Below are positions 14,517 through 21,960 of a stretch of DNA of 33,395 nucleotides, piece after piece (position 1 is the stretch's first letter; each line of letters opens with the position of its first letter). Source of the DNA: an uncultured Eubacteriales bacterium. Lineage in GTDB: Bacteria; Bacillota; Clostridia; Oscillospirales; Oscillospiraceae. The notes beneath the pieces are model-generated. The model did no database searches, was not told the origin of the DNA, and worked only from the letters and a program-made list of their open reading frames with translations. Made by a program: the position numbers and the translations under genes. The DNA is taken from the NCBI GenBank assembly GCA_900550615.1, contig URSX01000009.1, positions 1-33,395 on the forward strand, written 5' to 3'.

Positions 14517-16343
14517 ATGTCTATCTATTTTAATTCCAGAGATCCCGCCTGTAAATCTCCCTTCGGTGCCGCGCCCTGCGGCACCGAAGTGTCTTTTTCC
14601 GTGTTTGCCGGGCCGGAGGAGGTCACAGGCGGGCAGCTGCTGCTCCTGGAAGAATTTTCCGGGCAGGAGCGGGCCATCCCCATGACCTGGGCCGACGGGG
14701 CGCTCCGGTGCGTATACCGGACGCCGGAGGAGCCGGAGCTGGTGTGGTACGCCTTTTCCCTGACGCGGCCCGACGGGCAGGTCCTTCGCCTGGACAAAAA
14801 CGGCGGACGCTGGCAGCTGACGGTGTATGACGGCCAGAGCCGCACCCCCGGGTGGTTCGGTCAGGGGGTCAGCTATCAGATTTTCCCGGATCGGTTCTGC
14901 CGCAGCCGCATGCCCCGGCCAGAGGGGATGGTGGGTCGGCGGACTGTCCATGAAAACTGGGCGGGCACGCCGGACTATCTGCCGGACGCCCAGGGGGAAA
15001 TTCGCAACTGCGACTTCTTTGGCGGCGATCTGGCGGGAATCACAGCGAAGCTGGACTATTTGCAGAGCTTGTCGGTGACGACGCTGTATCTCAACCCCAT
15101 CTTCGAGGCGGCCTCCAACCACCGGTACAATACTGCCGACTATCTGGCCATCGACCCCATGTTGGGGACGGAGGAGGATTTCCGGACGCTGTGCCGGGAG
15201 GCCCATAGACGGGGAATGCGCGTGCTGCTGGACGGGGTGTTCAACCACACAGGCAGCGTGAGCCGATATTTTAACGCAGACGGGTCATACCCGGAGGTGG
15301 GGGCGGCCCAGTCCCGGGAGTCCCCTTATTATAATTGGTATCATTTCACCCGGTGGCCGGAGGAGTACGACGCCTGGTGGGGCATCAAGACCCTGCCGGC
15401 AGTGGAGGAAAACCAGGATTCGTACCGGGAGTTTATCATCCGGGGGCAGGACTCGGTGGTGCGCCACTGGCTGCGGTGCGGCGCGGACGGTTGGCGACTG
15501 GATGTGGCCGACGAGCTGCCGGACGACTTCATCACGGAGATTCGCCGGGCTATGGAGGAGGAAAAGCCCGGGGCGGTGCTCATCGGTGAGGTGTGGGAGG
15601 ACGGCAGCAACAAAATCGCCTACGACCGGCGGCGGCGCTATCTGCTGGGCCGGGAAACCCACGGGCTGATGAACTATCCCTTCCGCACGGCGGCCCTGGC
15701 CTGGCTGTTAGGTGGGGACGCCGGGGCCTTCCGGGAGAGCATGGAGGAGATTCGGGAGCACTACCCCTCCCCTGCTTTTTACAGCGCCATGAATTTTCTG
15801 GGCACCCACGACACGCCCCGGATTCTGACGTTGCTGGGCGGGGAGCCTGTTCCGGAGAGCAAGGAGGCGCGGGCAGAGGCCCGTCTCTCCCCTGCCGGGT
15901 ATCGGCTGGCCCGACAGCGGCTGATGCTGGGGGCGCTGCTGCTGTACGCCTTCCCCGGGTCGCCCACAGTATATTACGGGGATGAGGCCGGGATGCAGGG
16001 GTACGAGGATCCCCTGAATCGACGTACCTACCCCTGGGGGCAGGAGGATGAGTCCCTGCTGGCCTGGTATCGGCGGCTGGGGCAGCTGCGGAGGGAGCGG
16101 CTGTCTTTGCAGGTCGGGCAGATTCGGTATCTCTATGCGGCGGGCGGCGGGCTGGTGCTGGAGCGCCGGGCCGAGGCGGAGGTGACCGTGGCGGCGCTGA
16201 ACGCCGGAGCGGAAGATCTGGAGTCTGCTATTCCCTGGGCGGGTGCTTTGGCCACGGACGCTATGACCGGGCAGCAGTTTCTGGCCGCAGACGGCATTGT
16301 GCGGCTGACCCTGCCGGGGCGCAGCGGAGTACTGCTGATTTGA
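14517..16343 (+). CDS. GH13 alpha-glycosidase (neopullulanase/cyclomaltodextrinase-like)
   Basis: A cytoplasmic glycoside hydrolase acting on alpha-1,4 (and probably alpha-1,6) glucans: no signal peptide is seen. The 608 residues begin with an N-terminal beta domain of about 115 residues, as in the GH13_20 group, followed by the TIM barrel with DGVFNH (D239), nucleophile D329 in GWRLDVADE, acid/base E358 in IGEVWED and D432 in GTHDTPR. All catalytic residues are present. I chose the ATG at 14517, about 7 bases after GAGGAG; ATGs at 14511 and 14502 are possible. It directly follows pbp2, an unusual place for such an enzyme. A parS-containing terminator ends it. Confidence 0.93.
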   Translation: MSIYFNSRDPACKSPFGAAPCGTEVSFSVFAGPEEVTGGQLLLLEEFSGQERAIPMTWADGALRCVYRTPEEPELVWYAFSLTRPDGQVLRLDKNGGRWQLTVYDGQSRTPGWFGQGVSYQIFPDRFCRSRMPRPEGMVGRRTVHENWAGTPDYLPDAQGEIRNCDFFGGDLAGITAKLDYLQSLSVTTLYLNPIFEAASNHRYNTADYLAIDPMLGTEEDFRTLCREAHRRGMRVLLDGVFNHTGSVSRYFNADGSYPEVGAAQSRESPYYNWYHFTRWPEEYDAWWGIKTLPAVEENQDSYREFIIRGQDSVVRHWLRCGADGWRLDVADELPDDFITEIRRAMEEEKPGAVLIGEVWEDGSNKIAYDRRRRYLLGRETHGLMNYPFRTAALAWLLGGDAGAFRESMEEIREHYPSPAFYSAMNFLGTHDTPRILTLLGGEPVPESKEARAEARLSPAGYRLARQRLMLGALLLYAFPGSPTVYYGDEAGMQGYEDPLNRRTYPWGQEDESLLAWYRRLGQLRRERLSLQVGQIRYLYAAGGGLVLERRAEAEVTVAALNAGAEDLESAIPWAGALATDAMTGQQFLAADGIVRLTLPGRSGVLLI

Positions 16344-16357
16344 GTTATACTTCTCGC

Positions 16358-16390
16358 AGGGGGATGTTTCATGTGAAACATCCCCCTTTT
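16358..16390 (+). terminator. Terminator whose stem is a parS site
   Basis: GGGGGATGTTTC-ATGT-GAAACATCCCCC followed by TTTT, 15 bases after the GH13 stop. The 12-bp perfect stem with a T run is a normal intrinsic terminator, and its centre is a parS sequence. Confidence 0.8.
16365..16380. promoter_or_regulatory. parS: parS site 1
   Basis: TGTTTCATGTGAAACA, a perfect palindrome that matches the Bacillus consensus TGTTTCACGTGAAACA except for the central base pairs. It lies before parAB. Confidence 0.85.
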
Positions 16391-16408
16391 GTGCTAATTT
16401 GCGGAAAA

Positions 16409-16424
16409 TGTTTCACATGAAACA
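16409..16424. promoter_or_regulatory. parS: parS site 2
   Basis: TGTTTCACATGAAACA, one base off the consensus palindrome, 28 bp after site 1 and upstream of the parA promoter. Confidence 0.88.
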
Positions 16425-16454
16425 AACTCCTTGCAAATTTTTTATTATAATCTA

Positions 16455-16484
16455 TTGAAAGGTGCCGCATACTTGGTATATAAT
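16455..16484 (+). promoter_or_regulatory. parA promoter
   Basis: TTGAAA (16455-16460), 18-bp spacer, TATAAT (16479-16484). It lies 31 bp downstream of parS site 2, so ParB spreading from parS could repress it. Confidence 0.65.
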
Positions 16485-16521
16485 AAGGTGCAAACAAGAA
16501 TTATGGGAAAGCGGTGGGGTA

Positions 16522-17292
16522 ATGGCTAAAGTTGTTGCAATCGTGAATCAAAAGGGCGGCGTGGGCAAGACCACCACCTGCGTGAATCTGACCTCCGTGC
16601 TGAAATCCAAGGGTGCCAAGGTGCTGCTGTGTGATTTTGACCCCCAGGCCAACGCTACCTCGGGCATGGGCGTGGACAAATCCCGCTCCAACGGCGTGTA
16701 TGATGTACTCATCAACGGCGTGGAGACGGAAAAGGTCATCGTCAACACCCCGTTTGGCGATGTGCTGCCCAGCAGCAAGGCTCTGGCCGGCGCAGGCGTA
16801 GAGATGATCGACATGGAGGGCCGCCAGTTCCTGCTGAAGCGAGCCCTGGATCAGGTGGCGGAGCGCTACGACTACATATTCATCGACTGCCCCCCCTCCC
16901 TGGAGCTGCTGACCCTCAACGCCCTGTGCGCGGCGGACAGCCTGCTGGTGCCGCTGCAGGGGGAATACTACGCGCTGGAGGGGCTCAGCGACCTGATGGG
17001 CACGGTGCGAATCGTCCGCCGGGGACTGAACCCGAAGCTGGAGATCGAGGGTGTGCTGCTGACCATGTTCGACGGGCGCACCAATCTGGCCATCCAGGTG
17101 GCCCAGGAGATCAAGCGTTTCTTCCCCGGAAAGGTGTACACCACCGTTATCCCCCGGAACATTCGCCTTTCCGAAGCACCCAGCCACGGAAAGCCCATCA
17201 ACGCATATGACCGCACCTGCCGCGGCGCAGAGGCGTACAACGCAGTGGCGGAGGAATTTTTGAAGAAAAACGCTGCCCGAAAGGAGAGCTGA
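16522..17292 (+). CDS. parA: Chromosome-partitioning ATPase ParA (Soj)
   Basis: A 256-aa deviant Walker ATPase that binds DNA in the ATP form and moves ParB-parS complexes. The start gives MAKVVAIVNQKGGVGKTT, with signature Lys11 and P-loop Lys16; then DFDPQANAT (switch) and FIDCPPSLELLTLNAL. The ATG at 16522 is chosen because the longer in-frame reading from 16462 has no ribosome site and runs through the promoter. parB starts 5 bases after its stop. The absence of an N-terminal DNA-binding extension is typical of chromosomal Soj proteins. Confidence 0.96.
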   Translation: MAKVVAIVNQKGGVGKTTTCVNLTSVLKSKGAKVLLCDFDPQANATSGMGVDKSRSNGVYDVLINGVETEKVIVNTPFGDVLPSSKALAGAGVEMIDMEGRQFLLKRALDQVAERYDYIFIDCPPSLELLTLNALCAADSLLVPLQGEYYALEGLSDLMGTVRIVRRGLNPKLEIEGVLLTMFDGRTNLAIQVAQEIKRFFPGKVYTTVIPRNIRLSEAPSHGKPINAYDRTCRGAEAYNAVAEEFLKKNAARKES

Positions 17293-17297
17293 AATCT

Positions 17298-18170
17298 ATG
17301 GCGAACAACGCAAAGGGCCTGGGCAAGGGCCTGGCCGCCCTGCTAGGCGACAATGTGATGGAGAGCAGCGAGGAGAAAAGCAGCCTGTACCTCCCCATCT
17401 CCCAGGTGGAGAGCTGCGCCGGACAGCCCCGCAAGCAGTTTGACCCGGATGCTCTGGCGGATTTGGCAGACTCCATTCGGGAGCACGGTATCATCCAGCC
17501 GCTGACGGTGCGCAAGCTGCAATCCGGCTACTATCAAATCATCGCCGGTGAGCGCCGCTGGCGGGCCGCCAGAATGGCGGGACTGGATCAGGTGCCGGCC
17601 ATCGTCATCGAAGCCGACGACCGGAAGGCCATGGAGCTGGCCATGATCGAGAACCTCCAGCGGGAAGACCTGAATCCTATAGAAGAAGCCGAAGGATACC
17701 GGCAGCTGATGGATCAGTACGGCCTGACCCAGGAGGAGACGGCCCAGCGGGTGGGTAAATCCCGCTCCGTGGTGGCCAACGCTCTGCGGCTGCTGCACCT
17801 GTGCCCCCCGGTGCGGGCCATGGTGGAGGACGGTCGACTCTCCAACGGCCATGCCCGAACCATCCTGCCCCTCTCCCCTGCCCTGCAGGAAAAGGCGGCG
17901 GATGCCATTCTGAAATCCGACCTGTCCGTGCGGCAGACGGAGCTGCTGGTGAAAAAGCTCACCGCAGAGGAAAAGACCCAGCCCGCCGTTACCACCGGCG
18001 GCCTGGAGGTGAACTACGCCGAGGAGGCCGCCAAGTCCCTGGGCACCCATCTGGGCCGGGGCTGCCGGATCGTCAGCGGCCGGAAAAAGGGCCGCATCGA
18101 GCTGGAATACTATGGAATGGACGACCTGAACAATCTGCTGGACGCTCTGAACGGGCTGAAGCTGAAATAA
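17298..18170 (+). CDS. parB: Chromosome-partitioning protein ParB (Spo0J)
   Basis: A CTP-dependent DNA clamp that loads at parS and spreads. The 290 residues hold a ParA-stimulating N-terminus (GLGKGLAALLG), the CTP-binding motif GERRW (84-88) and ENLQREDLNPIEEA (117-130), a helix-turn-helix (LTQEETAQRVGKSRSVVANA) that reads parS, and a C-terminal dimer domain ending NLLDALNGLKLK. Three near-consensus parS sites flank the parAB pair, as expected for its target. A Noc paralogue is possible in principle, but pairing with ParA favours ParB. Confidence 0.96.
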   Translation: MANNAKGLGKGLAALLGDNVMESSEEKSSLYLPISQVESCAGQPRKQFDPDALADLADSIREHGIIQPLTVRKLQSGYYQIIAGERRWRAARMAGLDQVPAIVIEADDRKAMELAMIENLQREDLNPIEEAEGYRQLMDQYGLTQEETAQRVGKSRSVVANALRLLHLCPPVRAMVEDGRLSNGHARTILPLSPALQEKAADAILKSDLSVRQTELLVKKLTAEEKTQPAVTTGGLEVNYAEEAAKSLGTHLGRGCRIVSGRKKGRIELEYYGMDDLNNLLDALNGLKLK

Positions 18171-18172
18171 AA

Positions 18173-18188
18173 TGTTTCACATGAAACA
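18173..18188. promoter_or_regulatory. parS: parS site 3
   Basis: TGTTTCACATGAAACA, identical to site 2, between the parB stop (18170) and the serS start (18203). It overlaps the upstream edge of the serS ribosome-binding region. Confidence 0.87.
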
Positions 18189-18202
18189 GAGAGGAAACCG
18201 CA

Positions 18203-19525
18203 ATGCTGGACATTAGATTTGTACGGGAAAACCCCGATATCGTCAAGGAAAACATCCGAAAGAAGTTTCAAAACGCCAAGCTGCCCCTGGTAGACGAGGC
18301 CATTGCCCTGGACAACGAGCGTCGCCAGGCCATTGCCGACGGTGAGGCTCTGAAGGCCGAGCGGAACAAGCTGTCCAAGGCCAACGGCCCCCTGTACGGC
18401 CAACTAAAAAAATGTACCGACGAGGCCAAAAAGGCTGAGTTGCAGGCCCAGATTGATGCCAACAACGCCGCCGTAAAGGCCGATGCCGAGCGCATGGCCC
18501 AGATGGAGGCCAAGAAGGATCACGCCGAGGCGGCTCTGAACAAGATCATGCTGGTCATTCCCCAGATTATCGACCCCGCTGTACCCATCGGCAAGGACGA
18601 CAGCTGCAACGTGGAGGTGGAGCGCTTCGGCGAGCCCAAGGTGCCCGACTTTGAGATCCCCTATCACACGGACATTATGGAGCGCTTCGACGGCATCGAC
18701 ATGGACGCCGCAGGCCGGGTCTCCGGCAGCGGGTTTTACTACCTGCTGGGGGACATCGCCCGGATGCACGAGGCCGTGCTGGCATACGGCCGAGACTTTA
18801 TGATAAACAAGGGCTTCACCTACTGCATCCCGCCCTTCATGATCCACGGCAACGTGGTAGAGGGCGTCATGAGCCAGACAGATATGGACGGCATGATGTA
18901 TAAGATCGAGGGCGAGGACCTCTACCTCATCGGCACCAGCGAGCATTCCATGATCGGCCGGTACATTGACCAGATTTTGCCGGAGTCCGCCCTGCCCCAG
19001 ACCTTTACCTCCTACTCCCCCTGCTTCCGCAAGGAGAAGGGCGCCCACGGCATCGAGGAACGGGGTATCTACCGCATCCATCAGTTTGAAAAGCAGGAGA
19101 TGATCGTGGTCTGCAAGCCTGAGGAGAGCAAGGATTGGTATGAAAAGCTGTGGCGCTACAGCGTGGAGCTGTTCCGCTCTCTGGACATCCCCGTGCGGCA
19201 GCTGGAGTGCTGCTCCGGCGACCTGGCAGACCTGAAGTGCCGCTCCTGCGACATCGAGGCCTGGTCTCCCCGTCAGAAGAAGTATTTTGAGGTCTGCTCC
19301 TGCTCCAACCTGGGCGATGCCCAGGCCCGGCGGCTGAAGATTCGCTACAAGGACGAGAGCGGCAAAATGCAGCTGTGCCACACGCTGAACAACACCTGTG
19401 TGGCACCTCCCCGGATGCTCATCGCCCTGCTGGAGAATAACCTCCAAGCCGACGGCAGCGTGCTGATTCCCAAGGCTTTGCAGCCGTACATGGGCGGCAC
19501 GGAGATCATCCGTCCCAAGCACTGA
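18203..19525 (+). CDS. serS: Seryl-tRNA synthetase
   Basis: Charges tRNA-Ser with serine. The 440-aa class II synthetase has the long N-terminal coiled-coil arm that grips the tRNA variable arm (about residues 30-110), motif 2 in CFRKEKGAHG followed by RIHQFEKQE, and motif 3 around PPRMLIALLENN. Motif 2 and 3 wording departs from the E. coli type but fits a Clostridia subgroup I recall. Cysteines at 336, 337, 346, 349, 365 and 367 cluster near the active-site region. The gene follows parAB and parS site 3, as serS often does near Firmicutes origins; no T-box precedes it. Confidence 0.94.
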   Translation: MLDIRFVRENPDIVKENIRKKFQNAKLPLVDEAIALDNERRQAIADGEALKAERNKLSKANGPLYGQLKKCTDEAKKAELQAQIDANNAAVKADAERMAQMEAKKDHAEAALNKIMLVIPQIIDPAVPIGKDDSCNVEVERFGEPKVPDFEIPYHTDIMERFDGIDMDAAGRVSGSGFYYLLGDIARMHEAVLAYGRDFMINKGFTYCIPPFMIHGNVVEGVMSQTDMDGMMYKIEGEDLYLIGTSEHSMIGRYIDQILPESALPQTFTSYSPCFRKEKGAHGIEERGIYRIHQFEKQEMIVVCKPEESKDWYEKLWRYSVELFRSLDIPVRQLECCSGDLADLKCRSCDIEAWSPRQKKYFEVCSCSNLGDAQARRLKIRYKDESGKMQLCHTLNNTCVAPPRMLIALLENNLQADGSVLIPKALQPYMGGTEIIRPKH

Positions 19526-19538
19526 CGGGAGAAGGATC

Positions 19539-19967
19539 ATGAAGAAGTTTTTTCAGGAATTTAAAGAATTTGCCATGCGCGGCAATGTGCTGGACATGGC
19601 TGTGGGCGTTATCTTAGGCAGCGCGTTCGGGAAAATTACCACATCCCTGGTGAATGATGTGTTTATGCCCCTGATTGGTATGATTATAGGCGGTGTAGAC
19701 CTGGGCAAGCTAAACATCACGCTCAAGCCCGGTGTGGTAGATGAACTGGGCAAGGTCGTTGTCGAACCCGTCACACTGGGCGTTGGTACCTTCCTCACCA
19801 CCATTATTGACTTTATTTTAGTGGCCTTTGTGATTTTCTTGATGATCAAGACCATCAACCGCTTCCACAAGAAAAAGGAGGAGGTGCCGGAGGAGCCTGC
19901 AGGCCCCACCACCGAGGAGCTGCTGACGGAGATCCGGGACCTGCTGAAGGAGCAGAATAAAAATTGA
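19539..19967 (+). CDS. mscL: Large-conductance mechanosensitive channel
   Basis: Releases solutes on osmotic downshock. The 142-aa protein has an amphipathic N-terminus (EFKEFAMRGNVLDMAVGVI), TM1 with the small-residue gate region GVILGSAFGKI, an extracellular loop, TM2 around residues 85-107, and a charged C-terminal coiled helix (EELLTEIRDLLKEQNKN). AAGGAT lies upstream of the ATG. Its stop overlaps the rsmG TTG start. Confidence 0.95.
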   Translation: MKKFFQEFKEFAMRGNVLDMAVGVILGSAFGKITTSLVNDVFMPLIGMIIGGVDLGKLNITLKPGVVDELGKVVVEPVTLGVGTFLTTIIDFILVAFVIFLMIKTINRFHKKKEEVPEEPAGPTTEELLTEIRDLLKEQNKN

Positions 19968-20662
19968 ACGAGATTCTGAAAAAAGGCCTGACGGAGTTGG
20001 GTATGGACACGGCGGCCATCCCCCGACTGACAGAATTTGCCCGACTGCTGCTGGAGAAAAACAAGGTCATGAACCTGACGGCCATCACGGAGCCCGAGGC
20101 CGTGGCTACGCTCCACCTGCTGGACTGCGCGTATCTGCTGACCCTGACGGACTGCGGGGGTAAATCCATCGTGGATGTGGGCACCGGAGCAGGCTTTCCC
20201 GGGATGCCCATGGGTATTCTGGAGCCGAAGGCGCAGCTGACGCTGCTGGACAGTCTGGGCAAGCGCATCGACTTCCTGCGGGAATGTGCCCAGACCCTGA
20301 AACTGGAAAACATTTCCTGTGTCCATGCCCGAGCGGAGGAATTCGCCGCAGAACACCGGGAGCAGTTTGACATAGCCACCTCCCGGGCCGTGGCTGCCCT
20401 GCCGGTTCTGAGTGAGCTGGCGCTGCCCCTGGTGAAGCCCGGCGGGCTGTTTCTGGCCATGAAATCCGTGGAGTCGGACGAGGAGATCGAAAGCGCTCGG
20501 GGCGCCATCGGACAGCTGGGCGGGAAAATCGAGAAAATATGCGACTACACCGTGCCCTGCACGGAGGTGAGACACCGGGTGGTGCTCATCCGCAAGGCGC
20601 GGCCCACGCCGCCCCGTTTTCCCCGAGCTTTCGCTAAGATTAAAAAATCACCTCTGAAATAA
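19964..20662 (+). CDS. rsmG: 16S rRNA 7-methylguanosine methyltransferase RsmG
   Basis: Methylates G527 of 16S rRNA with S-adenosylmethionine. The 232-aa protein holds NKVMNLTAI, the SAM-binding motif IVDVGTGAGFPGMPMGI, and ATSRAVAALPVL. It starts with TTG in a TTGA overlap with the mscL stop, so translation is likely coupled. In many Firmicutes rsmG follows mnmG near the origin; here it follows mscL. Confidence 0.94.
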   Translation: MNEILKKGLTELGMDTAAIPRLTEFARLLLEKNKVMNLTAITEPEAVATLHLLDCAYLLTLTDCGGKSIVDVGTGAGFPGMPMGILEPKAQLTLLDSLGKRIDFLRECAQTLKLENISCVHARAEEFAAEHREQFDIATSRAVAALPVLSELALPLVKPGGLFLAMKSVESDEEIESARGAIGQLGGKIEKICDYTVPCTEVRHRVVLIRKARPTPPRFPRAFAKIKKSPLK

Positions 20663-20671
20663 GGAGACGCA

Positions 20672-21409
20672 ATGGGCAAGATCATTGCCGTGGTGTCCGG
20701 CAAAGGCGGCACCGGAAAAACTACATTCACCGCCAATGTCGGCTTCGCTCTGGCCTCCATGGGGAAAAAGGTGCTGTGTCTGGACTGCGACATCACCCTG
20801 CGGAACCTGGATCTGGCCCTGGGACTCAGCGACAGCGCACTGATGGACTTTTCCGACGTGATGAGCGGCCGATGTACCCTGGAGGAGGCAGTGGTGAGCC
20901 ATCCCAAGTACCCCTCCCTGTTCCTGCTGGCCGCGCCGCTGGTGTTCGGCGGGTTCTCCGTGGAGCCGGAGCAGGTAACAGCCCTGATGAGCCAGATCCG
21001 GGAGAGCTTTGACTACTGCCTGGTGGACGCGCCGGCGGGCCTGGGTCAGGGCTTCCGCATGGCCACCCAGGAGGCGGACCATGTGATGGTGGTGACCACC
21101 ACGGACGTCACCGCCCTGCGGGACGCTCAGCGCACCGTGATGGAACTGGATCGGTTCCCCAACGGCAAGGTGCATCTGATCGTAAACCGGGTGGCCAAAA
21201 AGCTGCTGCGGCAGCTGCACACCACCATCGACGACGCCATGGACGCCGCAGGACTGCCTCTGCTGGGCGTTGTGCCGGAGGATGCGGACATACCAAAGTG
21301 CCTGAACCAGGGCACTCCCCTGCGGGATGACAATTTCTATGCCGCACGGGCCTACTACAACATTGCAAAACGTATCGCGGGCTACAAGGCTCCGCTGATG
21401 AGGCTATAA
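20672..21409 (+). CDS. MinD-like ATPase, apparently without membrane-targeting tail
   Basis: A deviant Walker ATPase of the MinD group. The 245 residues open with VVSGKGGTGKTTFTANVG (signature Lys11, P-loop Lys16), have switch I CDITLRNLDLALGL, close to the MinD form DADIGLRNLDV, and switch II DAPAGLGQGF, close to DSPAGIEQGF. Family members are usually 260-270 residues and end in an amphipathic membrane-binding helix. This one stops at RIAGYKAPLMRL, where that helix would begin. No minC or minE is in the window. It could be a full MinD with a short anchor or a specialised relative. It lies 9 bases after rsmG. Confidence 0.85.
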   Translation: MGKIIAVVSGKGGTGKTTFTANVGFALASMGKKVLCLDCDITLRNLDLALGLSDSALMDFSDVMSGRCTLEEAVVSHPKYPSLFLLAAPLVFGGFSVEPEQVTALMSQIRESFDYCLVDAPAGLGQGFRMATQEADHVMVVTTTDVTALRDAQRTVMELDRFPNGKVHLIVNRVAKKLLRQLHTTIDDAMDAAGLPLLGVVPEDADIPKCLNQGTPLRDDNFYAARAYYNIAKRIAGYKAPLMRL

Positions 21410-21430
21410 ATCGCCTGATGAAAAAACCGC

Positions 21431-21472
21431 AAATTTTCGTGTCTGCGGACGGGAACTCTGCGAGGATTTTTA
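21431..21472. repeat. Hairpin repeat, copy 2
   Basis: AAATTTTCGTGTCTGCGGAC then GGGAACTCTGCGAGGATTTTTA, closely matching 7325-7367 and followed by a T run. It sits between the minD-like and mgsA-like genes and may act as a terminator. Confidence 0.6.
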
Positions 21473-21512
21473 TACTGACCACGGATATATGCACAGAAAG
21501 GAGAGCGCAAAT

Positions 21513-21929
21513 ATGAATATCGCATTGATCGCTCACAACAACAGAAAAGAACTCATGGTCCAGTTCTGCACCGCCTACTGCGGCATTCTGGCCAAACATA
21601 CACTCTGCGCCACCGCTACCACCGGCCAGATGGTGGCCGAGGCCACGGGCCTGACCATACACCGCTTTATGAGCTTCTACCACGGCGGCGGCCAACAGAT
21701 CGGCGCGCGCATCGCCTACAACGAGCTGGACATGGTGCTGTGCTTCGACGACCCCAACAGTAAGGAGCCCTCCGATGACATCATGTACATCTACCGCCTG
21801 TGTGACAAAAACAACATCCCCTACGCCAGCAACATCGCCACGGCAGAGATGCTGGTGCTGGGCCTGGCCCGGGGCGATCTGGACTGGCGTGAGGTGGTAA
21901 ATCCCAAAAGCAATCCCTTCACCGCTTGA
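21513..21929 (+). CDS. MgsA-like protein lacking methylglyoxal-synthase active-site residues
   Basis: A 138-aa protein aligning end to end with methylglyoxal synthase, which makes methylglyoxal from dihydroxyacetone phosphate. Fold landmarks remain: IALIAHN, CATATTGQMVAEATGL, QQIGARI, NIPYASNIATAE. But the GGDQQ motif, whose Asp is Asp71 (catalytic base) in E. coli, reads GGGQQ (Gly60); the AHD motif reads AHN (Asn9); the SGP-type phosphate loop reads SFYH; and the His near PHDPD appears replaced by Ser in PSDD. These changes suggest it is not an ordinary synthase. The ATG at 21513 follows AAAGGAGAG. A role in triose-phosphate sensing or regulation would be speculation. Confidence 0.8.
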   Translation: MNIALIAHNNRKELMVQFCTAYCGILAKHTLCATATTGQMVAEATGLTIHRFMSFYHGGGQQIGARIAYNELDMVLCFDDPNSKEPSDDIMYIYRLCDKNNIPYASNIATAEMLVLGLARGDLDWREVVNPKSNPFTA

Positions 21930-21954
21930 CATTTCCCGGTGAATGGACTAAAAT
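21926..21954 (+). promoter_or_regulatory. hisS leader promoter
   Basis: Perfect TTGACA (21926-21931), 17-bp spacer, TAAAAT (21949-21954). The -35 overlaps the stop codon of the mgsA-like gene. Confidence 0.8.
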
Positions 21955-21960
21955 AAACTG

